A stretch of DNA of 64,000 bases from Cognatiluteimonas telluris (GTDB lineage Bacteria > Pseudomonadota > Gammaproteobacteria > Xanthomonadales > Xanthomonadaceae): the NCBI RefSeq assembly GCF_011320095.1, contig NZ_JAANOY010000002.1, positions 264,968-328,967 on the forward strand, given 5' to 3'. A program made the position numbers and the translations under genes. Positions 10,701-22,414 of the stretch are shown here, in pieces. How positions within the stretch are numbered: the stretch's first letter is position 1; each line of letters begins with the position of its first letter. The notes under the pieces were generated by a model. That model searched no databases and was not told the DNA's origin. It was given only the letters and a program-made list of their open reading frames with translations.

Positions 10701-12734
10701 CGAGAACGGCACGCCGACCTGCTGCAGGTACTTGCAGTACGCGCGCAGCATCGCGACCTGGCGCCATGACAAGCCGGCGCCGAGGATCAGGCGATTGAAG
10801 CCGTCGTTCTCGGCCTGGCCGCGCCACAACTGGGCGAAGGCTTCCTCGAAATTCTCGTCGACGCGGGTGACGTCGAGATTGCCGCGCAGGGATTCGACCT
10901 CGAAATCCTGCAGGTAGGCGATGCGCTCGCCGATCTCGAGCCGGTAGGGATGCTCGGCCATCACCCGCAAGCCCATGTTCTCCATCATCGGCAGGATGTC
11001 GGACAGCGGGATGTCGTCGCCAAGCCGATAGAACTTCAGCCGCAGGCTGTCGTCCTCGCGCCGGTACAGGCTGATGCGAAGGTCGTCCGCCCCGGAAAGC
11101 GCGGCGAGCGATTCGACATCGTCGGCGGCCGCGGCAGGGGTGACCTGCTCCAGGTAGCCGGCGGGCAAGGCGCGGCCGTAGAGGTTGGCCAGCTTCAGGC
11201 CCTGCTCCTCGCCATGGCGGGCGAGCAGCTGCTCGCGCAGGTCGTCGTGGCGGTTGCGGACGATCTCCGCCAGTTCGGCTTCGAGCTCGGTGGTGTCGAT
11301 GTCGACGACCTCGCCGCTGCGCGGGCGCACGATCATGTGCAGCTGCGCCAGCGGCGACTCACCCACCTGCACGGTGGTGTCGACGCTTTCGCCATGCAGC
11401 TCGCGCTTGAGCATCACCTCGATGCGGGTCCGGATTTCGGTGTTGAAGCGATCGCGGGGGATGTAGGCCAGCGCCGAGAAGAACCGGCCGTAGCGGTCGC
11501 GGCGCAGGAACAGCTTGCTGCGCACGCGCTCCTGCAGGCCGAGGATGCCGCTGGCGGTGCGCAGCAGTTCCGCCTCGTTGGACTGGAACAGCTCGTCGCG
11601 CGGCAGCGTCTCGAGGATGTGGCGCAGCGCCTTGCCGCTGTGGCCGGACGGGTTGAGGCCCGACTGCTCCATCACGTATTCGTGGCGGCCGCGCACCAGC
11701 GGGATTTCCCAGGGCCGGCGGTTGTAGGCGCTGGACGTGTACAGGCCGATGAAACGCTGCTCGGCGACAGGCTTGCCCTTGGCGTCGAACTTCAGCACGC
11801 CGATGTAATCCATGTACCCCGGGCGATGCACGGTGGCGCGCGCGTTGGTCTTGGTCAGGATCAGCGCATCGACCGATCCCGACTGCGGCATGTAATGCGC
11901 GGCCAGCGACTTCAGCGTGCGGGGCTTGCGGGTGTCCTTGCCGCGCAGCAGGCCCATCCCGGAGGATTCGAGCGGGCACAGCACCTCGTCGCTGCCCTTC
12001 CCGGTGACTTCGTATTCGCGATAGCCCAGGAAGGTGAAGTGGTCGTCGGCCGCCCAGCGCAGGAATTCCTGCGCCTCGGCGCGACCGGCGTCGGACACCG
12101 GCATCTTGCGCGTCGCCAGTTCGTCGGCGACTTCGAGCATCCGCGCGCGCATGCAATCCCAGTCGGCGACGATCGCGCGCACGTCGTCCAGCCGCTGCTG
12201 GATGGTGTCGATGATCCCCGCCATGGCTTCGGCCGGCTGGCGGTCGATCTCCAGGTGGATCAGCGACTCCGGTGTGCCTTCCCCGACTTCGAGCAGGCGC
12301 CCGGCCCTGTCGCGCGTGAACTTCAGCACCGGATGTCCGAGCACGTGGACACCGATGCCGTGTTCGGCCAGCGCCATGGTCACCGAATCGACCAGGAACG
12401 GCATGTCGTCGTTGACGATCTGCACCATCGTGTGCGGCGACTCGAGACCGTGCTGCTTCAGGTTGGCGTTGAACACACGCACTTTCGCCGTGCCCGGCTT
12501 GCGCACGCGCGCAAGATCCAGGAAATCCGCGGCCAGCGCCGCCCACGCATCGGGCGAGTGATGGGCGAACTCCTCGGCGCTCATCCGCCGGTAGAAGATC
12601 TTGGCGAAGGCTTCCGCCTGCGCCTGCTGCTCCTTCGGCACGCGCTTGCGCAGCGCGGCGAAGACCTGGACGAGGGACACGCCGTCGCCGTCGCCGGGGG
12701 TGGCGACGCGGATCGTTTTCTTGGTTGCGCTCAT
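7782..12734 (-). CDS. gdhB: NAD-specific glutamate dehydrogenase, large (about 180 kDa) bacterial type
   Basis: About 1650 residues, the usual length of the L_180 class of NAD-glutamate dehydrogenases (Bac_GDH family). These enzymes oxidise glutamate to 2-oxoglutarate and ammonia and are mainly catabolic. A long N-terminal regulatory region precedes the dehydrogenase core, which contains [20 protein letters not shown], then [12 protein letters not shown] with the catalytic lysine, [17 protein letters not shown] and [14 protein letters not shown] for the nucleotide-binding part. The ATG at 12734 (reading [14 protein letters not shown]) is preferred over an in-frame TTG at 12776. The gene lies 66 bases downstream of an acyl-CoA dehydrogenase gene on the same strand. 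The product, 2-oxoglutarate, is the substrate of sucA-sucB-lpdA further along the window. Confidence 0.95.
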   Translation of the reverse strand: [1650 protein letters not shown]

Positions 12735-12800
12735 GGAAAGGGTCGGTCCATTGCGGATGTGGGGGTTCCGGTCCAAGGCCCGCGAGTGCGGGCCGCTGCG

Positions 12801-13949
<1,149 letters not shown>

Positions 13950-14249
13950 GCCGGCACCTCGAGAGGAAATCGGAGCCCGGCATTGTAGCGGCTGTGCAGA
14001 CCCTGGACCGCGCGTCGCCAGGGCGGGGCCGTCGCCTTCTGGTGCGCAAAGCCTCGCTTGCCGCAGGCTTTCGTGCAGAGCGAGGGAAAGATTCCCCTTT
14101 GCCGCTTCCGGCGCGCGCGGCTTCTCCCGTACCCTTGCCGCCGGAAACGCGCGCCGGCGGAAGCGGGCGCACGCCGACGCCGTGGATGATTCGGCCACAC
14201 CTGGGCAGCCGATGCGCGGTGCTGCCCCGGCCTTCCCCCACGGGCCTCC
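13950..14249. other. Divergent intergenic region upstream of acyl-CoA dehydrogenase and the sahR-metH operon
   Basis: No convincing gene on either strand. The stretch is GC-rich and must hold the promoter of the minus-strand acyl-CoA dehydrogenase gene, which I could not place. I looked for an S-adenosylhomocysteine riboswitch because of the downstream metH genes and did not recognise one. The plus-strand promoter and operator are listed separately. Confidence 0.5.
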
Positions 14250-14298
14250 TTGACGCAGGCCCCCTGCCCGGCGTACTTTCTATCGCTGAATCGCGATG
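14250..14298 (+). promoter_or_regulatory. Promoter with overlapping SahR-type operator for the metH operon
   Basis: A possible -35 TTGACG (14250-14255) and -10 TACTTT (14274-14279) are 18 bases apart. Directly after the -10, where transcription would begin, sits a perfect inverted repeat ATCGC-N6-GCGAT (14282-14297), inside an AT-richer patch. A palindrome on the transcription start is the classic position for an ArsR-type repressor site, and the next gene encodes such a regulator. GGAAAG, 8 bases before the ATG at 14310, is the ribosome-binding site. The operator role is inferred from position and symmetry. Confidence 0.6.
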
Positions 14299-14309
14299 GA
14301 AAGATATTC

Positions 14310-15239
14310 ATGGATCTCGAAGGCTGGTCCAATCGGCTGCGGGTGTTTGCCGATGCCACCCGGGTCCGCCTGCTGAGCCTGTTGACCGGTGAGGAACTCA
14401 CCGTCGCCGAGCTGTCCGCGATCACCCAGCTGGCGCAGCCACGCGTGTCCACCCACCTGGCCAAGCTGAAGGAAGCCGGCCTGGTGCGCGATCGCCGCTC
14501 CGGCGTGTCGGCCTATTACCGCTTCGAAGAAAGCGCGCTGGATCCCGCGCAGCGGGCCCTGTGGCATTCGATCAGCAGCGGCAGCGACGATCCGCTGCTG
14601 CGCCAGGATGCCGAGCGCGTGCCCGGGGTGCTGGCGATGCGCGCTGCCGACCAGAACTGGGCCGACTCGGTCGCCGGCGACATGGAGCGGCATTACTCAC
14701 CCGGGCGCACCTGGGAAGCCCTGGCACGCACCGCGCTGCCGCTGCTCGAACCGGGCGACGTGCTCGACATTGCGTCCGGCGACGGCGTGCTCGCAGAACT
14801 GCTGGCGCCGCATTCGCGCCGCTATGTCTGCATCGACACCAGTGCGCGCGTGGTTGCCGCGGCCGCCGAACGCCTGCGCCGCTTCGCCAATGTCGAAGTG
14901 CGCGAAGGCGACATGCATGCCCTGCCCTTCGACGACGGCAGTTTCGACCTGGTGGTGCTGATGCATGCGCTCACCTATGCCAGCAAGCCGGCACAGGCCG
15001 TGGCCGAAGCCGCACGCGTGCTACGCCGGGGCGGCCGGTTGCTGCTCAGCAGCCTGGCCCATCACGAGCATCGCGCCGTGGTGGAGGCGTTTGGCCACGT
15101 CAACCTTGGCTTCAGCGACAAGGAGCTGCGGCGCTTTGCCGAGAAATCCGGATTGAGGATCGCCACCTGCGAAACCGTCACGCGCGAGCGGCGGCCACCG
15201 CACTTCGAGGTGATCTCGCTGATCGGGAGCAAGCCATGA
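14310..15239 (+). CDS. ArsR-family regulator fused to SAM-dependent methyltransferase domain (SahR-like)
   Basis: 309 residues. Residues 1-75 form an ArsR winged helix, with the recognition helix around [19 protein letters not shown] (41-59); it lacks an obvious metal-binding CxC. Residues 120-309 form a class I methyltransferase fold, with motif [11 protein letters not shown] at 151-160 and a post-I acidic residue in YVCIDTS. Known SahR proteins of Proteobacteria have this type of regulator function: they repress SAM-cycle genes (ahcY, metE/metH, metF, metK) and respond to S-adenosylhomocysteine. The gene leads the metH operon and its stop overlaps the metH start as ATGA, consistent with that role. 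Whether the C-terminal domain methylates anything or only binds SAH is unknown. Confidence 0.88.
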   Translation: MDLEGWSNRLRVFADATRVRLLSLLTGEELTVAELSAITQLAQPRVSTHLAKLKEAGLVRDRRSGVSAYYRFEESALDPAQRALWHSISSGSDDPLLRQDAERVPGVLAMRAADQNWADSVAGDMERHYSPGRTWEALARTALPLLEPGDVLDIASGDGVLAELLAPHSRRYVCIDTSARVVAAAAERLRRFANVEVREGDMHALPFDDGSFDLVVLMHALTYASKPAQAVAEAARVLRRGGRLLLSSLAHHEHRAVVEAFGHVNLGFSDKELRRFAEKSGLRIATCETVTRERRPPHFEVISLIGSKP

Positions 15240-16366
15240 ACACGCTTCCGTGGCTGCATCCAACCCGCGTCGCGCTACTGCAGGCGGCCCTGGGCGAGCG
15301 CATCCTCGTCATCGACGGCGCGATGGGCACCATGATCCAGCGCCACGAGCTGCAGGAGGCGGACTATCGCGGCGAGCGTTTCGCCAACGGTTACGACACG
15401 CTCTTCGCCCGGCAGGGCGCGACGCACGCGGCCGGCTGCGACTGCGCGGCACACGCCACCGACGCCCACGACCAACGCGGCAACAACGACCTGCTGACCT
15501 TGACGCAACCGACGCTGATCCGTGGCATCCACGCCGCTTACCTGGATGCCGGCGCGGATCTGATCGAGACCAACACCTTCAATTCGACGGCGATCTCGCT
15601 GTCGGACTACCACCTGCAACACCTGGTGCGGGAGTTGAACGTCGAAGCCGCCCGGCTGGCACGCCAGGCCTGCGACGTCGCCGAGGCGCGCGATCCGTCG
15701 AAGCCGCGGTTCACCATCGGCGTGCTCGGCCCGACCAGCCGCACGGCCTCGCTGAGTCCGGACGTCAATCGCCCCGGCTTCCGCGCGATCAGCTTCGACG
15801 AGCTGGCGGCCGCCTATCGCGAAGCCGCCAGCGGATTGATCGATGGCGGCAGCGACGTGTTGATGGTGGAAACCATCTTCGACACCCTGAACGCCAAGGC
15901 GGCGTTGTTCGCGATCGAGGACGAGTTCGAAGCGCGTGGGGGCCGCTTGCCGGTGATGATTTCCGGCACGATCACCGATGCTTCCGGCCGCACGCTGTCG
16001 GGACAGACGGCCGAAGCCTTCTGGTATTCGTTGCGGCATGCGCAGCCGCTGTCGATCGGCCTGAACTGCGCGCTCGGCGCGAAAGACCTGCGTGCGCATG
16101 TCGACATCCTGTCGCAGGTGGCCGATGTCCATGTCAGCGCCCACCCGAATGCGGGGCTGCCCAATGCCTTCGGTGGCTACGACGAAACACCGGAAGACAT
16201 GGCCGGAATGCTGCGTGAGTTCGCCCAAGCAGGACTGTTGAACCTCGTCGGCGGCTGTTGCGGCACCACCCCCGGGCACATCGCCGCGATCGCGGGAGCC
16301 GTGCGTGGATTGCCGCCGCGACGGATTCCCGCCCTGGAAGCACCCGCGCTGGGCGCGGCCGCCTGA
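15236..16366 (+). CDS. metH: Methionine synthase (cobalamin-dependent), homocysteine-binding half
   Basis: A 376-residue stand-alone homocysteine S-methyltransferase domain. The zinc ligands are visible as Cys278 (GLNCALG) and Cys341-Cys342 (GGCCGTT); DGAMGTMIQ near residues 28-35 and [11 protein letters not shown] are family signatures. It starts at the ATG that overlaps the stop of the SahR-like gene and ends before the folate domain, which is encoded by the next gene 10 bases downstream. Together they rebuild full MetH, which methylates homocysteine with methyl-cobalamin. Compared with E. coli MetH, residues 52-78 form an insertion of about 24 residues containing Cys68, Cys70 and several His before GNNDLL. 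Confidence 0.93.
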   Translation: MNTLPWLHPTRVALLQAALGERILVIDGAMGTMIQRHELQEADYRGERFANGYDTLFARQGATHAAGCDCAAHATDAHDQRGNNDLLTLTQPTLIRGIHAAYLDAGADLIETNTFNSTAISLSDYHLQHLVRELNVEAARLARQACDVAEARDPSKPRFTIGVLGPTSRTASLSPDVNRPGFRAISFDELAAAYREAASGLIDGGSDVLMVETIFDTLNAKAALFAIEDEFEARGGRLPVMISGTITDASGRTLSGQTAEAFWYSLRHAQPLSIGLNCALGAKDLRAHVDILSQVADVHVSAHPNAGLPNAFGGYDETPEDMAGMLREFAQAGLLNLVGGCCGTTPGHIAAIAGAVRGLPPRRIPALEAPALGAAA

Positions 16367-16376
16367 CGAGCAGCAC

Positions 16377-19085
<2,709 letters not shown>

Positions 19086-19184
19086 CGCACCCCGAACCCG
19101 CTCTTCGCTTGCCAGCGCTGGCGACGTTGCGCGCCAACATCGCTGCCATCAGTGCCCGCGCGCATGGCGCGCCGCTGCGAAGTC

Positions 19185-19859
19185 CTACCAGACCAGATCG
19201 TCCGGCACCTGGTATCGCGGATCGGCATAGGGATCGTCCGCCGCGGGCGCATCCGGGTCGACCTTCAGCGCGATTGCAGCGGGGAAGATCGTCTCGGCTT
19301 CTGCGAGCACGGCCGCAGCGACCAGCAGGTAACGGCCGTCGACCTGCACCACGCCGAGCTCCCCGGCATTGAGCGCCTTGAGCTGGGCTTCGGTGACGTG
19401 GATGCGCTTGATCTTGCCGCCGTAATCGAAATGCCTGGCGATCTCGGCCGTGGGATCGTTGAGGGCCTTGTCCTTGATGAAGTCGCCGAGCCTGGCCTTG
19501 GCTTCGCGCCGCTGCCGGGCCTGTTCCTGCTTCAGTCGCTCCGCTTCGATGCGTTCGTCCTTCTCCCGCTGGGCGCGGATCGCGTACGCCTTGGCAAGGT
19601 CGATGTCCTCGCGACTGCGCGGCTGGCCGTGCGGATGCCGGTTGGCGGGATTGGGCGCCTTGCCGGGCGACTTCGCGGCGCCACGCGGGTTGCCCTGCGC
19701 GGGCCTGGCGCCGGACGACGGACGCCCGGCCGGGCGCGCTGGCGAACGGTTGTCCGGCGCGCGGGCGGAAGGCGCGGGACGCGGTTGCGGCTTGCGTTCG
19801 GGTTTCGGTGCGGGCTTGAAGCCAAGACCGAGCAACTGGTCGCGAAGGGAGTCGGTCAT
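19185..19859 (-). CDS. DUF2058 family protein (YaiL-like)
   Basis: 224 residues. The N-terminal MTDSLRDQLLGLGF is the family hallmark; residues 15-85 are a low-complexity Pro/Arg/Ala linker; 85-130 is a charged helix (IDLAKAYAIRAQREKDERI) likely to be a coiled coil; and the C-terminal part (RHFDYGGKIKRIHVTEAQL to RYLLV) is the conserved globular domain. Members are described as nucleoid- or polynucleotide-associated, but the role is not established. It is the last gene of ugd-slyX-DUF2058 on the minus strand and converges on metH. Confidence 0.85.
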   Translation of the reverse strand: MTDSLRDQLLGLGFKPAPKPERKPQPRPAPSARAPDNRSPARPAGRPSSGARPAQGNPRGAAKSPGKAPNPANRHPHGQPRSREDIDLAKAYAIRAQREKDERIEAERLKQEQARQRREAKARLGDFIKDKALNDPTAEIARHFDYGGKIKRIHVTEAQLKALNAGELGVVQVDGRYLLVAAAVLAEAETIFPAAIALKVDPDAPAADDPYADPRYQVPDDLVW

Positions 19860-19893
19860 GCGGGCGGCGACGGGTTCCGGTCGTTCATTCTGG

Positions 19894-20124
19894 TCAGTAA
19901 TGCGGTGGCGGGGGCTCGGCGGCGGGATCGGCGAAGAACTCGCCGCGCGATTGCTTCATGTCGTCCAGCGCCCGGCGCAGCAGCTCGGCATTGCGCGCGG
20001 CCTCGATGCGCGACGCGGCCAGCGCGTCGCTCATCTCGGCCAGGGCATGTTCCTGGAACGCAAGCCTGGTTTCCAGTTCCGTCAGTCGCTGCTCCAACGA
20101 CATCACGGGCGCTGCGCGATCCAT
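19894..20124 (-). CDS. slyX: SlyX family protein
   Basis: A 76-residue protein with the SlyX pattern: an N-terminal heptad region LEQRLTELETRLAFQEHAL followed by a helical segment and the C-terminal PPPPHY tail that marks the family. Function is unknown. The ATG at 20124 overlaps the ugd stop codon as TGATG, so it is probably translated by coupling; an internal ATG at 20103 (MSLEQR) is the alternative start. It lies between ugd and the DUF2058 gene. Confidence 0.87.
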   Translation of the reverse strand: MDRAAPVMSLEQRLTELETRLAFQEHALAEMSDALAASRIEAARNAELLRRALDDMKQSRGEFFADPAAEPPPPHY

Positions 20125-21476
20125 CAGGCGTCCGCGCCGATGGCGATCGAGCGACCGCGACCGATGCCGTAATACGCGATGTCGGCCGCTTCCACGTCCG
20201 CCGGTGCGTAGAGGTTGCGGCCGTCGAAAACCACCGCGTCGCGCAGGCGTCCGCGCAGCCTGCCGAAGTCCGGGCTGCGGAACTGCTTCCATTCGGTCAC
20301 CACGACCAGCGCGTCCGCGCCGTCGAGCGCGTCGCTGGCGCTGTCGCACAGCACCAGGTCGTCACGCTGGCCGAAGATCCGCTCCGCCTCCTTGCGTGCT
20401 TCAGGGTCGTAGGCGCGCACGGTCGCGCCGGCTTCCCACAGTTGCGGCAGCAATCGCCGGCTGGAGGCCTCGCGCATGTCGTCGGTATTGGGCTTGAACG
20501 CCAGGCCCCAGACCGCGAAGGTCCTGCCGCGGATGCCCTTGTCGCCGTAGTGGCGCTGGATGAGTTCGAACAGGTGCCCCTTCTGCGCGTCGTTGACCGC
20601 TTCGACCGCGTTGAGCAGCCGCGATTCGTAGCCCATCTGCTGCGCGGTGCGCGCCAGCGCCTGCACGTCCTTCGGGAAGCACGAACCGCCGTAACCGGCG
20701 CCCGGATAGATGAAGTGCCAGCCGATGCGCGGGTCCGAGCCGATGCCCTGTCGCACCATCTCGATGTCGGCCCCGACGCGCTCGGCGATGTTGGCGATCT
20801 CGTTCATGAAACTGATCTTGGTCGCCAGCATCGCATTGGCGGCGTACTTGGTCAGTTCGGCGGCGCGCACGTCCATGGTGACGATGCGGTCATGGTTGCG
20901 GTTGAACGGCGCGTACAGGCGCTTGAGCTTTTCGATCACCGCGGGGTTGTCGGCGCCGATCACGATCCGGTCCGGGCGCATGCAGTCCTCGACGGCGGCG
21001 CCTTCCTTGAGGAACTCAGGATTGGAGACGACATCGAAGGCGATGTCCGCGCCACGCGCCGCCAGTGCCTTGGCGATCGTCGCGCGCACCTTGTCGGCGG
21101 TGCCCACCGGCACGGTCGACTTGTCGACCACCACCGCCGGACGCTCCAGGTGTTCACCGATGGTCCGTGCGACCTTCAGCACGTACTGCAAGTCGGCGCT
21201 GCCGTCCTCGTCCGGCGGCGTGCCGACCGCGATGAAGACGATCTCGCCATGGCCGATCGCCGCCTTCGCGTCGGTGGTGAACTGCAGCCGGCCCGCGGCA
21301 TGGTTCTCCTTGACCATGGGTTCGAGCCCGGGTTCGAAGATCGGGATGATGCCGCGATCGAGTCCCGCGACCTTGGCCGCATCGATATCCACGCAGACCA
21401 CGTCATGGCCGACTTCGGCCAGGCAGGTACCGGTGACCAGGCCGACATAACCGGTCCCGAAAATGGTGACGCGCAT
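20124..21476 (-). CDS. ugd: UDP-glucose 6-dehydrogenase
   Basis: 450 residues. This enzyme oxidises UDP-glucose twice with NAD to UDP-glucuronate, a precursor of capsule, exopolysaccharide and lipid A decorations. The N-terminal Rossmann motif is [10 protein letters not shown] (7-16), the substrate segment [10 protein letters not shown] follows, and the catalytic cysteine lies in [10 protein letters not shown]. The C-terminal UDP-binding domain contains [17 protein letters not shown] strong GAGGAGA ribosome-binding site lies 4 bases before the ATG. A hairpin just upstream probably terminates the fkpA-like transcript, so ugd may have its own promoter. Confidence 0.95.
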   Translation of the reverse strand: MRVTIFGTGYVGLVTGTCLAEVGHDVVCVDIDAAKVAGLDRGIIPIFEPGLEPMVKENHAAGRLQFTTDAKAAIGHGEIVFIAVGTPPDEDGSADLQYVLKVARTIGEHLERPAVVVDKSTVPVGTADKVRATIAKALAARGADIAFDVVSNPEFLKEGAAVEDCMRPDRIVIGADNPAVIEKLKRLYAPFNRNHDRIVTMDVRAAELTKYAANAMLATKISFMNEIANIAERVGADIEMVRQGIGSDPRIGWHFIYPGAGYGGSCFPKDVQALARTAQQMGYESRLLNAVEAVNDAQKGHLFELIQRHYGDKGIRGRTFAVWGLAFKPNTDDMREASSRRLLPQLWEAGATVRAYDPEARKEAERIFGQRDDLVLCDSASDALDGADALVVVTEWKQFRSPDFGRLRGRLRDAVVFDGRNLYAPADVEAADIAYYGIGRGRSIAIGADA

Positions 21477-21507
21477 GCACTCTCCTCGTTGATAGCCTGG
21501 AAACGAA

Positions 21508-21535
21508 GACGCCGGCGACGACTGCCGCCGGCGTC
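21508..21535 (-). terminator. Hairpin after the lipoprotein FKBP gene, before ugd
   Basis: A perfect 10-bp inverted repeat (GACGCCGGCG at 21508-21517 and its complement at 21526-21535, 8-base loop). Read on the minus strand it is followed by TTCGTTT, a weak T-rich tract, so it is a plausible intrinsic terminator for the gene ending at 21550. Confidence 0.6.
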
Positions 21536-21549
21536 ACAGGCCAGAGAGT

Positions 21550-22335
21550 TTATTTGCCGCCCTGTTTAGCGATGTCAAGAAGCTCGACTTCGAACACCAG
21601 CGTGGCGTTGGGCGGGATCGGGCCGCCCGGCGTGCCCTTGTCGCCGTAGCCCAAGCTGGCCGGGATCCAGAACTTGTACTTGCTGCCGACCGGCATCAGC
21701 GCGATGCCTTCCTGCCAGCCCGGAACGACCTGCTGCAGCGGGAAGGTGGCCGGCTCGCCGCGATCGTAGGAGCTGTCGAAGGTCTTGCCATCGAGCAGCG
21801 TGCCCTTGTAGTTGACGCTGACGGTATCGGCCGCGGTGGGCTTGGGACCCTTGCCTTCGGTGATCACCTGGTACTGCAGGCCCGACGCGGTGGTATGCAC
21901 CCCCGGCGCCTTGGCATTCTTGGCCAGGAACGCCTCGCCGGCCGCCAGGTTGGTCTTGGCGTCGGCCGCCATCTTGGCGATCTGCTTGGCCTGCATCTTC
22001 TGCGAGAAATCCTGCGCGATCTGCGCGGCCTGCTGGTCGGTGAGCAACAGCTTCTGGCCGGCGAGCGAGGCACGGATCGCCTTGGTCAGCACGTCGACGT
22101 CGATCTCGTCCTTGGCCATGTCCAGCTGCTTGCCCATGGCCATGCCGATCATGTAGCTGACCTGGTCCTTTTCGGTGGGCAGGCCGGGGATCGCCTTGGC
22201 ATCGGTGGTCTTGCCGGCAGCGGTTACGGCGGTGTCCTTGTCGGCCGATTTGTCGCCAGGTTTGCACCCGGCCGCCAGGACCGTCAGTGCGGCGGCGGTG
22301 AGGACCATGGCGGGGATGCGCAGGAAAGGCTTCAT
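21550..22335 (-). CDS. FKBP-type peptidyl-prolyl isomerase, FkpA-like lipoprotein
   Basis: 261 residues. The signal sequence ends in a lipobox LAAGC (Cys about residue 24), so the mature protein is probably membrane-anchored. Residues 50-140 are the FKBP-N dimerisation domain (DQVSYMIGMAMGKQL to AQDFSQKMQAKQI) and 150-255 the FKBP domain (SGLQYQVITEG, VSVNYKGTLLDGKTFDSS, VPGWQEGIALMPVGSKYKF, GTPGGPIPPNATLVFEVELL). It should catalyse prolyl cis-trans isomerisation and chaperone folding in the periplasm. The start at 22335 is set by the signal peptide; GGAG lies 11 bases upstream. It follows a second FKBP gene on the same strand. Confidence 0.9.
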   Translation of the reverse strand: MKPFLRIPAMVLTAAALTVLAAGCKPGDKSADKDTAVTAAGKTTDAKAIPGLPTEKDQVSYMIGMAMGKQLDMAKDEIDVDVLTKAIRASLAGQKLLLTDQQAAQIAQDFSQKMQAKQIAKMAADAKTNLAAGEAFLAKNAKAPGVHTTASGLQYQVITEGKGPKPTAADTVSVNYKGTLLDGKTFDSSYDRGEPATFPLQQVVPGWQEGIALMPVGSKYKFWIPASLGYGDKGTPGGPIPPNATLVFEVELLDIAKQGGK

Positions 22336-22366
22336 TGCTGGGGAGACTCCATGGTTCGGTGGGGCT

Positions 22367-22387
22367 GCCCGCGCAGTGCGCGCGGGC
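22367..22387 (-). terminator. Hairpin between the two FKBP genes
   Basis: GCCCGCGC (22367-22374) and its complement (22380-22387) with a 5-base loop, lying downstream of the FKBP gene that ends at 22415. There is no T tract, so it may only attenuate or stabilise rather than terminate. Confidence 0.35.
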
Positions 22388-22414
22388 AAGGGGATGGTGG
22401 TTCCGCGAACGGGA

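Noticed and set aside
13950..14309. S-adenosylhomocysteine or cobalamin riboswitch upstream of the metH operon
   Set aside because: I could not find the conserved cores of either class; the protein operator explains regulation better.
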